NCBI RefSeq assembly: GCF_001428825.1
Contig: NZ_LMIT01000011.1
Location: forward strand, 78,859-142,858
Source: Nocardioides sp. Root240
Lineage (GTDB): Bacteria; Actinomycetota; Actinomycetes; Propionibacteriales; Nocardioidaceae
Length of the DNA: 64,000 nucleotides
Reading direction: 5' to 3'
Under the pieces are notes generated by a model. That model ran no database searches and was not told where the DNA came from. It worked only from the letters and a program-made list of their open reading frames with translations. Position numbers and translations under genes: made by a program. This document shows, in pieces, positions 1-7,957 of this stretch (the first letter of the stretch is position 1; each line of letters starts with the position of its first letter).

Positions 1-166
1 TTACAACAAGGGCGGCCCGACCTGCCCGTGCAACCTCGTCCCCCTCTGCCGGCGCCATCACCGCGCCAAGACCCATTCCGCGTGGGACTACGTGATCACC
101 AACCCCGGCCACTACGAGTGGACGAGCCCGACCGGCCTCACCTTCACCGTCGGTCCCGACGGCTAG
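1..166 (+). CDS. HNH endonuclease-like protein, C-terminal end (partial)
   Basis: The last 54 residues of a protein that begins before the window; the frame is open from base 2 to the TAG at 164-166. The residues CNLVPLCRRHHRAKTH are the usual C-terminal half of an HNH nuclease motif, as in the DUF222/HNH proteins that are numerous in Nocardioides and Mycobacterium. After the motif the protein ends within about 35 residues, which is normal for that family. Its cellular role is unknown; many family members may be remnants of mobile elements. The assignment rests on this motif only, since the DUF222 part lies outside. Confidence 0.75.
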   Translation, partial: YNKGGPTCPCNLVPLCRRHHRAKTHSAWDYVITNPGHYEWTSPTGLTFTVGPDG

Positions 167-183
167 CCGCGCCCGCCCGGATT

Positions 184-215
184 CCTGCAAGGTCCGCGCC
201 GCCCGGCGCTCCTAC
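184..215 (+). promoter_or_regulatory. Promoter-like box before the sortase gene
   Basis: CCTGCAAGGTCC, then 12 bases, then GCTCCTAC. The same two blocks with exactly the same spacing occur at 2129-2160, before the repeat-rich surface protein gene (26 of 32 bases identical). Read as -35 and -10 elements, GCAAGG and TCCTAC are 17 bases apart. The second block ends five bases before the sortase ATG, so the transcript would be nearly leaderless. The sigma factor is not known. Confidence 0.55.
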
Positions 216-219
216 CTGC

Positions 220-852
220 ATGACGCGCACCCGGAAGCTGCTCACCCACCTCGCCACCGCGCTCGCCATCCTGGCCCTCGTGGCGGTGGCGTCCGCGCTG
301 TTCCTCGGCCTGCACCGGGCTGAGCCCGCGACCGAGCCCGCTGCCGTCGTACCGCCGGTCGTGGCCGCGCCGGCCCCGCCGGTCCACGTCACTCCGGCCC
401 CCGCGAAGCGGGTCGCCGCGCCGACCCGGATCGAGGTGCCGGCGATCGGCGTCGACGAGAAGCTGACCGGTCGCGGTCTCAAGGCCGACGGCTCGCTCGA
501 CACCCCGGACTTCGGGAAGGCCGCGTGGTATTCCCCCGGCCCGCGGCCCGGCGAGCCCGGCGGTGCGGTCGTCGTCGCCCACGTCCACGGCCCCGACGGT
601 CCCGACGTCTTCTGGGACCTCGCCACCCTGCGCCCCGGCGACACCATCCGCGTCCACCGTCCCGGCGCGGTCGCGACCTTCGTCGTCGACAGGGTCGAGG
701 ACGTCCCGAAGGAGCAGCTCCCGTACGACCGGATCTGGCCGGACACCGGGCGGTCGCTGCTGCGGCTCATCACGTGCGGCGGGCAGCGGACCGCGGCCGG
801 GTACCCGGACAACACGATCGTCTTCGCCCATCTGGTCGGCACGGCGAACTAG
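220..852 (+). CDS. Class F-like sortase (secreted transpeptidase)
   Basis: A 210-residue predicted membrane-anchored cysteine transpeptidase. An N-terminal hydrophobic segment (about residues 10-31) is followed by a Pro/Ala-rich linker and a sortase domain starting near IEVPAIGVDEKL. Probable catalytic residues are His121 (VVVAHVHG), Cys186 (LITCGG) and Arg190. Class F sortases usually have GHVD around the histidine; here it is AHVHG, a small deviation. The ATG at 220 was chosen because the hydrophobic anchor begins right after it and the upstream box at 184-215 fits a leaderless start. Longer in-frame starts would add an unnatural Arg/Pro-rich stretch that overlaps the HNH gene. No pilin genes or LPXTG protein lie beside it; the surface protein at 2226-2909, which has the same upstream box, is the obvious candidate partner. 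Confidence 0.85.
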   Translation: MTRTRKLLTHLATALAILALVAVASALFLGLHRAEPATEPAAVVPPVVAAPAPPVHVTPAPAKRVAAPTRIEVPAIGVDEKLTGRGLKADGSLDTPDFGKAAWYSPGPRPGEPGGAVVVAHVHGPDGPDVFWDLATLRPGDTIRVHRPGAVATFVVDRVEDVPKEQLPYDRIWPDTGRSLLRLITCGGQRTAAGYPDNTIVFAHLVGTAN

Positions 853-861
853 CCTCGCTGC

Positions 862-1473
862 GTGAGCGCAGCCACCGACTACTACACCGACCTCCTCGAG
901 TCAGCCTTCGACCTCGAGTCGATCTCGATCCTCGTCGCCGCCGGGGCCACCCAGGCCGAGGTGGCCGCGGCCCTGGAGATCGACGTCACGGCCCCGGTGG
1001 CCGAGTTCCCGGACGCGGAAGCCGAGGACGGCTCGGCGTACGCCCTGGTGGACGTCGCCGGAGGGGTCCTCGCGGTCGAGCTCAGCGGGTACGCCGACCC
1101 GAGCCGGGCCGCCCTCCGCGAGCTGTCGTCCGGCGGGCGGAGCGCAGCCGTCGTGCGCAGCAACATCCAGGCCCACCTGCGCTTCGGCTGCGCGCGGGAC
1201 GGTGAGCTGCTGTTCGACGACCACGAGTACATGTACGTCGACGACCCGGAGCCGGTGCCAGCCGAGTTGAAGGAGCTCTTCCTGGAGGCGTGGGACGACC
1301 TCGAGGCCGAGGAGCCTGAGCCCACGTCCGATGGGTTCGCCGTGGCGCTGGCGATGGCCGAGGTCGTCACCGGCATCCGCCTCACGGCCGCCGACCTGGC
1401 GGCCGTTCAGGAGGCGGGGTTCCGGCCCGCTCCATCCCTTCGGTACGTCGAGGGCCTGTCGGCCGAGGAATGA
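862..1473 (+). CDS. DUF6461-like protein
   Basis: A 203-residue acidic cytoplasmic protein starting at GTG nine bases after the sortase stop. The middle part (GVLAVELSGY, LRELSSGGRSAAVVRS, then a DGELLFDD stretch) resembles DUF6461, an actinobacterial family of unknown function. There is no signal peptide or membrane segment. Its stop overlaps the start of the next gene (ATGA at 1470-1473), so the two are probably translated together. No enzyme motif is visible, and the family name is my recognition from sequence pattern only. Confidence 0.6.
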   Translation: MSAATDYYTDLLESAFDLESISILVAAGATQAEVAAALEIDVTAPVAEFPDAEAEDGSAYALVDVAGGVLAVELSGYADPSRAALRELSSGGRSAAVVRSNIQAHLRFGCARDGELLFDDHEYMYVDDPEPVPAELKELFLEAWDDLEAEEPEPTSDGFAVALAMAEVVTGIRLTAADLAAVQEAGFRPAPSLRYVEGLSAEE

Positions 1474-2090
1474 GCGAACGCGTCGCTGCCCAGCACGCCG
1501 CCGTCGCCGCCCACTACGACGCCCGCGCGTCCACCTACGACGACAGCGCGATGCACCGCGCCCTCGCGGACGTCGTGGCGGACGCCGTCGGCGAGCCGGG
1601 CGGACTGGTGGTCGACGTGGCGACCGGGACCGGCCTCGTGCTGCGGGCGATCGCGGCCCGGCACCCGCAGACGGAGCTGGTCGGCGTCGACCTCTCGCAG
1701 GCGATGCTCGCGAGGGCACGCGGGGAGCTCCCACAGGCCCGGCTGGTCCGGGCCGAGGCGACTGCCCTCCCCGTACGGGCGAACGCGGCTGCGGTCGTCA
1801 CCTGCGTGACGGCGCTGCACCTGCTGCCGGATCCGGAGGCGGCCTTCCTCGACTGGTGCCGCGCGCTCCGTCCCCAGGATGGTCGCCTCGTGACGGCTAC
1901 CTTCACGGCAGCCGGCGCCTCGGCCCGCCCGGACCTGCCGCAGGGGTTCGAGCGACGCCACGACGCCTACCGGACGCCCGAGCAGGTCCAAGCGGCTGCC
2001 GAGGGCTTCCTGCTCGACAGCCACACCACGTGGCGCCACGACGGGACCGGCGACGAGCTGCTGATCTGCGTCCTGCGCCGGACCAGCTGA
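1470..2090 (+). CDS. Class I SAM-dependent methyltransferase
   Basis: A 206-residue protein with the Rossmann-fold methyltransferase pattern. Motif I is VVDVATGTGLVLRAIAARHP (about residues 47-66), the acidic end of strand 2 is VGVDLSQAML, and motif IV/post-I is around TALHLLPDPEAAF. This is the Methyltransf_11/25 type used on small molecules and lipids; the substrate cannot be deduced. It overlaps the DUF6461-like gene by four bases, and after it come about 135 bases with an A-rich stretch and a promoter-like box before the surface protein gene. Confidence 0.8.
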   Translation: MSERVAAQHAAVAAHYDARASTYDDSAMHRALADVVADAVGEPGGLVVDVATGTGLVLRAIAARHPQTELVGVDLSQAMLARARGELPQARLVRAEATALPVRANAAAVVTCVTALHLLPDPEAAFLDWCRALRPQDGRLVTATFTAAGASARPDLPQGFERRHDAYRTPEQVQAAAEGFLLDSHTTWRHDGTGDELLICVLRRTS

Positions 2091-2128
2091 AGGGCCCGAA
2101 AAAGAAAAACAGAAAGTTCCCGAGAAAA

Positions 2129-2160
2129 CCTGCAAGGTCCCGGAGCCCCGGTGCTCCTAC
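2129..2160 (+). promoter_or_regulatory. Promoter-like box before the surface protein gene
   Basis: CCTGCAAGGTCC, 12 bases, GCTCCTAC: the second copy of the box found at 184-215 before the sortase gene, with the same spacing. It lies about 65 bases upstream of the ATG at 2226, so this transcript would have a leader of roughly 55-60 bases. Confidence 0.55.
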
Positions 2161-2225
2161 TCCCAACGAACGGCACACCGGCCACCAACGGCCAACCAAC
2201 GGCCGACCGAACTCAGGGAGTAGAC

Positions 2226-2909
2226 ATGAACACCACCACCCGCACCGCCCTCCGCCTCCTCATCGCGACCCCGCTGGCCGCGAGCGCGATCGCCTTCGGC
2301 GGCGGCGTCGCCCACGCCGACGTCAACCCGAACGGGCCCGTCGTCATCGCACAGCCCGACGCCCCGAAGGGTCCCGGCGACATCGCCAACCCGACGCCCA
2401 CCCCGCAGCCCGACCCGCCGGCCCCGCAGCCGCAGGGCCCCGGCGACATCGCCCAGCCCGACAAGGGTGACGACCCGAAGCCCCAGCCGAACCCGCAGGG
2501 CCCCGGCGACATCAAGAACCCGAACGGCGGCGGCGACCCGGAGCCGAACCCGCACGGCCCCGGCGACATCACCAACCCCGAGGACGGCGACGACCCGAAG
2601 CCCGACGGCCCGGACGACATCACCAACCCGGTGGACGGCGACAAGCCCGACCAGCCGGAGGACAACCCCGCCGAGGACGCCGACCTGGACACCGACTTCG
2701 GTGACGGTGTGGACGTCGCCAACGGCGGCGGCCTGATCGCCGACACCTCCGACGTCGAGGTCCCGAGCCGGATCGACGCCGGTGCGGCCTCCGCCGACAC
2801 CCAGGACGAGCAGGGCATGTCCCTGGTCTGGGTGCTGGCCGGTGGCGGTGTGGTCACCGCCGCGGGCTCGGTGCTCGCACGGCAGCGCCTCGCTCGCCGT
2901 ACCCGCTGA
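2226..2909 (+). CDS. Secreted repeat-rich surface protein with C-terminal membrane anchor
   Basis: A 227-residue protein. Residues 1-28 form a signal peptide ending at AHA. Then come at least five degenerate repeats centred on GPGDI-x-NP, separated by Pro/Asp-rich linkers (GPGDIANP, GPGDIAQP, GPGDIKNP, GPGDITNP, and the variant GPDDITNP). The C-terminus has a hydrophobic stretch (SLVWVLAGGGVVTAAG) and a basic tail (RQRLARRTR), the shape of a cell-wall sorting signal, but no LPXTG-like motif precedes it. The ATG follows an AGGGAG ribosome binding site, and upstream in-frame starts would not give a signal peptide. The upstream box is shared with the sortase gene, so it may be a non-canonical sortase substrate or simply a membrane-anchored protein. 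Function unknown. Confidence 0.8.
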   Translation: MNTTTRTALRLLIATPLAASAIAFGGGVAHADVNPNGPVVIAQPDAPKGPGDIANPTPTPQPDPPAPQPQGPGDIAQPDKGDDPKPQPNPQGPGDIKNPNGGGDPEPNPHGPGDITNPEDGDDPKPDGPDDITNPVDGDKPDQPEDNPAEDADLDTDFGDGVDVANGGGLIADTSDVEVPSRIDAGAASADTQDEQGMSLVWVLAGGGVVTAAGSVLARQRLARRTR

Positions 2910-2960
2910 CCTGCTCCCTCCCCCTTCGGGTCGAGGAGTGGGGTCTCGACCCGAGAATGT

Positions 2961-2995
2961 ACGACGGCCGCCCGGTCTGACCGGGCGGCCGTCGT
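2961..2995. terminator. Bidirectional hairpin terminator
   Basis: A perfect 15-base inverted repeat (ACGACGGCCGCCCGG, loop TCTGA, complementary arm) between two convergent genes. There is no T-tract, as is common in high-GC actinobacteria. Confidence 0.75.
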
Positions 2996-3010
2996 CGCAT
3001 CTCGGAACGA

Positions 3011-4201
3011 TCAGCGCAGCTCGAAGCTGATGCCGGCCCGCTGCAGCCGGGCGAGGAGCGCCTCGCCCATCGCGGTCGCCGTCGTGACCTGGCCCGAGAC
3101 GTTCGGGTTCTCGTCGAGCGCCAGGCAGATCGCCGACTCCGCCAGCATCTTCGCGGTCTCGGTGTAGCCCGGGTCGCCGCCGGAGACGCGGGTGTGTACC
3201 TTCGCGGAGCCCGACTCGGCGACGAAGTCGACGGTGAACCACGACCTCTCGCGGCGCCCCTCCGACGGCCCCTGGCCCTGCGGCACCCGCTTGAGCAGCG
3301 CGTTGCGCACCGGCGGGACCTGCGAGGCCAGCGTCAGGCCGGTCACGCCGAGGGCGCCGCCGGCGGCGTACCGGATCGTCTTGGTGCCGGCGTAGTGGGA
3401 GTACGTGAACGCCGGCCCGTACGCCGGCAGCGCCGCCCCGCTGCGCGCGACGACGAACGGGTCGATGGTCGGCAGCGGCAGCAGCCAGTAGCCCAGCTCG
3501 CTGTCACGGCGCGGCTTGCCGACCGAGGCGCGCGAGCGTCGGCCCTCGGGGCGCGGCTCCATCTTGCGGCGGGCGCTCGAGGCCTCCTTCATCTGCCGCG
3601 CGCGCGAGAACGCGGTCAGCGCGGAGTGGAAGGTGCCGCCCGAGAAGGTGGCGTTGGAGCGGACCACGCCGCGCATCGTGACCGGGCCGTCGATCTCGCC
3701 GCCGAGCTCGCGGGCCAGCTCACGGATCGTGAAGTAGGCGCCGAGGTCGTGCGGGATCGAGTCGAAGCCGCAGGAGTGCACCAGCCGGGCACCGGAGCCC
3801 TCGGCAGCGGCGTTGTGCTCGACGTAGGTCCGGTCGACGAACTCGGGCTCGCCCGTCAGGTCGACGTAGTCGGTGCCGGCGACGGCGCACGCGGCGACGA
3901 GCGGGCCGCCGTACTCGATGTAGGGGCCGACGGTCGTGGCGACGACCTTGGTCGTGCGGACGACCTCCGCGAGCGCGTCGGTGTCCTCGGCGTCGGCGAC
4001 CAGCAGTGGCAGGTCGGCCAGGGCCGGGTTGGTGCCGGCCAGCCGGCTCCGGACGGCCTCGAGCTTCTGCTCGTTGCGCCCGGCGATCGCCCAGCGCAGG
4101 TCGGGGCCGCCGTGGGCGGCGAGGTAGTCGGCGGTCAGGCCCCCGGTGAAGCCGGTGGCACCGAAGAGGACGACGTCGTACGGACGGGAGCTGTCAGCCA
4201 T
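3011..4201 (-). CDS. Saccharopine dehydrogenase-like / trans-acting enoyl reductase family protein
   Basis: A 396-residue protein with an N-terminal dinucleotide-binding fold (VVLFGATGFTGGLTADYL, residues 10-27). The mid region (SCGFDSIPHDLGAYF) is typical of the mycobacterial Rv2449c/Rv2953-type family annotated as saccharopine dehydrogenase NADP-binding domain proteins. In mycobacteria Rv2953 acts as a trans-acting enoyl reductase for phthiocerol and phenolphthiocerol lipids; most other members have no assigned substrate. A hydrophobic stretch near residues 270-285 (IRYAAGGALGVTGLTLASQV) could touch the membrane. It stands alone, converging with the surface protein gene and diverging from the sigma factor gene. 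A lipid-related reductase is the family-based guess; no polyketide synthase lies nearby. Confidence 0.75.
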   Translation of the reverse strand: MADSSRPYDVVLFGATGFTGGLTADYLAAHGGPDLRWAIAGRNEQKLEAVRSRLAGTNPALADLPLLVADAEDTDALAEVVRTTKVVATTVGPYIEYGGPLVAACAVAGTDYVDLTGEPEFVDRTYVEHNAAAEGSGARLVHSCGFDSIPHDLGAYFTIRELARELGGEIDGPVTMRGVVRSNATFSGGTFHSALTAFSRARQMKEASSARRKMEPRPEGRRSRASVGKPRRDSELGYWLLPLPTIDPFVVARSGAALPAYGPAFTYSHYAGTKTIRYAAGGALGVTGLTLASQVPPVRNALLKRVPQGQGPSEGRRERSWFTVDFVAESGSAKVHTRVSGGDPGYTETAKMLAESAICLALDENPNVSGQVTTATAMGEALLARLQRAGISFELR

Positions 4202-4290
4202 GCTCGCGAGTCTTTCATTGCCGATGGAACCGAGCGCAAGCCTCGCCCCGTCATAGGTTCAGCAAGTTGCACCCGAGGACCGGAGCACCC

Positions 4291-4818
4291 GTGGATCCAG
4301 AGAACGAGTCGGCGTACGCCGACTACGTCGAGCAGAGCTGGCCGTCGCTGGTCCGCGCCGCCGTCTTCCTCGGCGCCCGTCCCGACGAGGCCGAGGACCT
4401 GGCGCAGACGACGCTGGTGCGCTGCTACACCGGCTGGGGCCGGGTCAGCAGCGCGGACAACCGGGACGCCTACGTCTACCGGATGCTCCTCAACTGCCTG
4501 CGCGACACCCGTCGCACCCGGTGGTGGAAGGACCGGCAGTACGACGCCGCCGAGGCCCTCGACCGTCCCGCCACCGGCCGCGGGTCCGACGCCGCCGAGC
4601 GGGTCGCGATCGCCGACGCCGTGCACCGCGCACTCGGCTCGCTGACCAAGCCCAACCGGGACGTGGTGGTGCTGCGGTACTTCGTGCAGCTCACCGAGAA
4701 GCAGACCGCCGAGGCGCTCGGCGTGCCACCCGGCACGGTCAAGAGCCGGCTCTCGCGCGCGCTCGCCCACCTCGCCGCCAACGACCACCTCCTCGACCTG
4801 TCCGGAGATGCGAAATGA
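4291..4818 (+). CDS. SigE-family ECF RNA polymerase sigma factor
   Basis: A 175-residue extracytoplasmic-function sigma factor. Region 2 spans about residues 10-70 (ARPDEAEDLAQTTLVRCY, then RDAYVYRMLLN), and region 4 lies around residues 110-165 (LTKPNRDVVVLRYFVQLTE, then the helix-turn-helix ALGVPPGTVKSRLSRAL). The GTG at 4291 was chosen because CGGAG lies five bases upstream; a TTG at 4267 in the same frame would add eight residues with no better site. Its stop overlaps the start of the next gene (ATGA), tying it to a membrane-anchored beta-propeller protein that probably controls it. Target promoters are unknown. Confidence 0.88.
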   Translation: MDPENESAYADYVEQSWPSLVRAAVFLGARPDEAEDLAQTTLVRCYTGWGRVSSADNRDAYVYRMLLNCLRDTRRTRWWKDRQYDAAEALDRPATGRGSDAAERVAIADAVHRALGSLTKPNRDVVVLRYFVQLTEKQTAEALGVPPGTVKSRLSRALAHLAANDHLLDLSGDAK

Positions 4819-6836
4819 CCGACCTCGAGAACCTCTGGGACGACTACCCGACCGGCAAGCCGCCCGTCACCGCCATCCTCGCCGCGACCGCCGGGGAGCA
4901 GCGCCGCCGCCGGCGGATCCTGCTGCGACCGCTGCTCACCGCCGGCGTCGTGACCGGGATCGCCGGAGCCTTCGTGGCCGGCACGCTGGTCGACGGCGGC
5001 TCCGGGCCCGGCACCCCGCCCGGCGGCGGGTCCGCACAGCCCGAGCGGGTCGCCTTCCAGGCCGACCTCGAGCCGGCGGCCTCCTGCGACGAGCTCCTGC
5101 AGAGCTATGTCGCGCGCGGGAAGAAGCTGGTCACCGCGTGGGGATGGAACGGCGGTCCGGTCTGGTACTCCGCCGACCTGCGGAACCAGCGCGGGGCCCT
5201 GAACGCCATCGAGGACGCCCCCGTGCCGGTGGCCGGCCGGCTCGACCGGTCGCTCGCCGCCAAGTCCCTGCGCCCGGCCACCGAAGGCTCCTTCAGCAGC
5301 GACACCGGCACCAACGTCCAGGAGGCCGGGGTCGACGAGCCCGACACGGTCAAGACCGACGGCACCCTGCTGGTCGCGGTCCGCGACGGCGACCTGGTCA
5401 CCTACGACGTCACCGGCTCCTCGACCGAGCAGCTCTCGACCTTCCCGCTGCGCGGCATCGAGGCCCCCGAGATCATGCTGGCCGGCGACACCGTCGTCGC
5501 GGTCGGCGCCGACCGCGACGCCGAGCCCGACCACCCCGGCACCCGCGTCCTCACGGTCTCGCTCGCCAGCCCGGGCGAGCCCGAGCTCACCGACGACGTC
5601 CGGTACGACGCCGGGGTGCTCTCCGCGCGCCAGCACGGCAGCGCGGTCCGGCTGGTCCTCGAGTCCGGCCTGCCCGACCTCGACTTCGTCGAGCCGAACG
5701 ACAAGCGGTCCCCCCAGGCCGCCCTGCGCAGGAACCGTGCGCTGGTCGCGAAGTCCACGATCGAGGACTGGCTGCCGAGCATCACCACCGACGACGACGC
5801 GAGCCGGCCGCTGCTCGACTGCACCGACGTCGCCGTGCCGTCGGACGAGCTGGCCCTCGACACCACCAGCGTCGTCGGCTTCGACGCCTCGAAGCCAGCC
5901 ACCGTCGACGCGATCGGCTTGGCCGGCCACACCGGGATCGCCTACGAGTCGGACGACCACCTCTACCTCGCCACGCAGGCCGGCTGGGGCGGCGGCTGCG
6001 TGCGCTGCCTGATCGACAGCGGCAGCCCGACCGGGTTCGGACCGGCGGGCGGCTCGTCGTACCTCTTCGACTTCGCGCTCGACGGCACCGCCGCGACCCA
6101 CGTGGCGTCCGGCGAGGTCGAGGGCGCGATCCGCGACCGCTGGTCGATCGACGAGGCCGGCGGCGTGCTCCGCGTCGCGGTCGGACCCACCAGCGAGACC
6201 GGCAACTTCAACTCGGTCGTCACCTTCGAGCGCCGCGGCAAGCAGCTCGTCGAGCACGGCCGTCTCGACCGCCTCGGCCGCAACGAGGACATCCAGTCGG
6301 TGCGGTGGTTCGACGACCTGGCGATCCTGGTGACCTTCCGCCAGGTGGACCCGATGTACGCGGTCGACCTGACCGACACCAGCCGACCGCGGCTGCTCGG
6401 CAAGCTCAAGATCCCGGGCTTCTCGTCGTACCTCCACCCGCTGGGCAACCTGCGGATGATCGGCGTCGGCGAGGGCCCGAGCAGCAGGGGCTGGGGCGCG
6501 CAGGTCGGGCTGTTCAACGTGCGCGACGTGACCCGGGTGCGCCGCCTCGACGTGCACAGCTACGGCGGCGGCTTCCAGGCGCTCGCCGGGGCCGACCCGC
6601 GCTCGTTCACGTGGTTGCCCGACAAGCGGACCGTGATCACCGTCCTCGAGCGGTGGACCGGTGAGCGCCGCGTCGGCTACGTCTCGGTCCTCCACGTCAA
6701 GGACAGCCGGCTGCACCAGCGCCTGGTCCAGGTGGAGTACGGCGACGACGTGGACCGCGTGCGCACCGTCCCCCTGCCGGACGGTCGGGTCGTGCTGGTC
6801 ACCGGCGACAAGGCGCAGTTCTTCGAGCTCCCCTGA
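4815..6836 (+). CDS. Membrane-anchored beta-propeller protein, probable anti-sigma partner
   Basis: A 673-residue protein. A short cytoplasmic part (residues 1-35, ending in the basic run EQRRRRRILLR) is followed by one transmembrane helix (about residues 37-58) and a large extracellular part. The extracellular part matches the C-terminal beta-propeller family PF09826: it has the start TNVQEAGVDEPDTVKTDG, a metallophosphoesterase-like absence of catalytic motifs, repeated strand pairs, and the later core YAVDLTDTSRPRLLGKLKIPGFSSYLHPLG. Translational coupling to the ECF sigma factor suggests that the N-terminal segment holds the sigma factor and that the propeller senses an outside signal, but no zinc-binding anti-sigma motif is visible, so this role is inferred. 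Overall length and topology are usual for the family. Confidence 0.8.
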   Translation: MTDLENLWDDYPTGKPPVTAILAATAGEQRRRRRILLRPLLTAGVVTGIAGAFVAGTLVDGGSGPGTPPGGGSAQPERVAFQADLEPAASCDELLQSYVARGKKLVTAWGWNGGPVWYSADLRNQRGALNAIEDAPVPVAGRLDRSLAAKSLRPATEGSFSSDTGTNVQEAGVDEPDTVKTDGTLLVAVRDGDLVTYDVTGSSTEQLSTFPLRGIEAPEIMLAGDTVVAVGADRDAEPDHPGTRVLTVSLASPGEPELTDDVRYDAGVLSARQHGSAVRLVLESGLPDLDFVEPNDKRSPQAALRRNRALVAKSTIEDWLPSITTDDDASRPLLDCTDVAVPSDELALDTTSVVGFDASKPATVDAIGLAGHTGIAYESDDHLYLATQAGWGGGCVRCLIDSGSPTGFGPAGGSSYLFDFALDGTAATHVASGEVEGAIRDRWSIDEAGGVLRVAVGPTSETGNFNSVVTFERRGKQLVEHGRLDRLGRNEDIQSVRWFDDLAILVTFRQVDPMYAVDLTDTSRPRLLGKLKIPGFSSYLHPLGNLRMIGVGEGPSSRGWGAQVGLFNVRDVTRVRRLDVHSYGGGFQALAGADPRSFTWLPDKRTVITVLERWTGERRVGYVSVLHVKDSRLHQRLVQVEYGDDVDRVRTVPLPDGRVVLVTGDKAQFFELP

Positions 6837-6866
6837 CGGCTCGGCGCGCGGCGTACCGTTGGAGCC

Positions 6867-7136
6867 ATGTGCCGCAACATCCGCCCGCTCAACAACTTCG
6901 AGCCGCCGGCGACCAGCTCCGAGGTGTCCGCAGCCGCGCTGCAGTTCGTGCGCAAGGTCAGCGGGACCACCAAGCCCAGCCAGGCCAACCAGGCGGCGTT
7001 CGACCGCGCGGTCCACGAGATCGCGCACATCACCCAGCACCTGCTCGACGAACTGGTGACCACCGCACCGCCGAAGAACCGCGAGGTCGAGGCCGAGAAG
7101 GCGCGCGAGCGCGCCCGGGTGCGCTACGGCGCATGA
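6867..7136 (+). CDS. DUF2277 family protein
   Basis: An 89-residue protein beginning MCRNIRPLNNFEPPAT and containing AALQFVRKVSGTTKPS, the family pattern of DUF2277, which is widespread in actinobacteria and proteobacteria and has no known function. The MCRN start and the conserved FEPPAT segment are diagnostic. The C-terminal third is a charged helix (EVEAEKARERARVR). Its stop overlaps the start of the sirtuin gene by four bases (ATGA), so they probably form one transcript. Confidence 0.85.
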   Translation: MCRNIRPLNNFEPPATSSEVSAAALQFVRKVSGTTKPSQANQAAFDRAVHEIAHITQHLLDELVTTAPPKNREVEAEKARERARVRYGA

Positions 7137-7957
7137 CCCTCGTCGACACGACCGACCCCGCGCTGGCGCGCTGCGCGACCGGTCCCCTCGTGGTGCTGAC
7201 CGGCGCCGGCCTGTCGACCGACTCGGGCATCCCCGACTACCGCGGCCCCGGCGCCCCCGCCCGGATGCCGATGACCTACCAGGAGTTCGTGTCCGGACCT
7301 GCCGCGCAGCAGCGGTACTGGGCGCGCAGCCACCTCGGCTGGTCCCGCATGCGCCGGGCCGACCCGAACGCCGGCCACCGCGCGGTCGCCGTGCTCGGTG
7401 CCGACCTCGTCATCACCCAGAACGTCGACGGACTCCACGAGGCGGCCGGCACCCCGCACACCGTCGCCCTGCACGGCCGGATCTCCGACGTGGTCTGCCT
7501 CGGCTGCCGTCGTACGACGGCCCGGGCCGCGCTCCAGCAGCGCCTCGAGGAGGCCAACCCCGGCTGGGCCGCCGCGCACGCCGACGTGGCGGTGCGACCC
7601 GACGGCGACGTGGACCTCGAGGACACGGCCGGCTTCGTCGTCCCCGCGTGCGAGGACTGCGGTGGCGCGCTCAAGCCCGACGTCGTGTTCTTCGGCGAGA
7701 ACGTCCCCAAGCCTCGGGTCGAGCGCTGCTACGCCGCCGTCGACGCGCTCGCCGGCACCGGCGGCTCGCTGCTGGTCGCCGGGTCGAGCCTGACCGTGAT
7801 GAGCGGGCTGCGGTTCGTCCGCCGTGCGGCCCACCGCGGCACGCCCGTCGTGATCGTCAACCGCGGCACCACCCGCGGCGACGAGCTGGCGACCCACAAG
7901 GTCGACGCCGGGACGAGCGAGTGGCTGACGGCGCTGGCGGGCCTCAGAGCTTCTTGA
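7133..7957 (+). CDS. Sir2-family NAD-dependent protein deacylase (class II-like sirtuin)
   Basis: A 274-residue sirtuin that removes acyl groups from protein lysines using NAD. It shows the NAD-binding start [19 protein letters not shown] (about residues 19-37), the [12 protein letters not shown] segment, the catalytic histidine in ALHGRI, two zinc-binding pairs (CLGC and CEDC) and the late GSSLTV and VNRG motifs. The long insert between the zinc pairs and the overall length resemble SIRT4-like class II enzymes. The start is the ATG inside the DUF2277 stop overlap. Its 3' end overlaps the convergent ideR gene by 14 bases, an unusually tight tail-to-tail arrangement. Confidence 0.9.
   Translation: MTLVDTTDPALARCATGPLVVLTGAGLSTDSGIPDYRGPGAPARMPMTYQEFVSGPAAQQRYWARSHLGWSRMRRADPNAGHRAVAVLGADLVITQNVDGLHEAAGTPHTVALHGRISDVVCLGCRRTTARAALQQRLEEANPGWAAAHADVAVRPDGDVDLEDTAGFVVPACEDCGGALKPDVVFFGENVPKPRVERCYAAVDALAGTGGSLLVAGSSLTVMSGLRFVRRAAHRGTPVVIVNRGTTRGDELATHKVDAGTSEWLTALAGLRAS

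Noticed and set aside
4476-7040. Very long open frame on the minus strand opposite the sigma factor and beta-propeller genes
   Set aside because: Composition is typical of an antisense reading (Ala, Gly, Val, Asp repeats with no motif), while the plus strand holds recognisable families.
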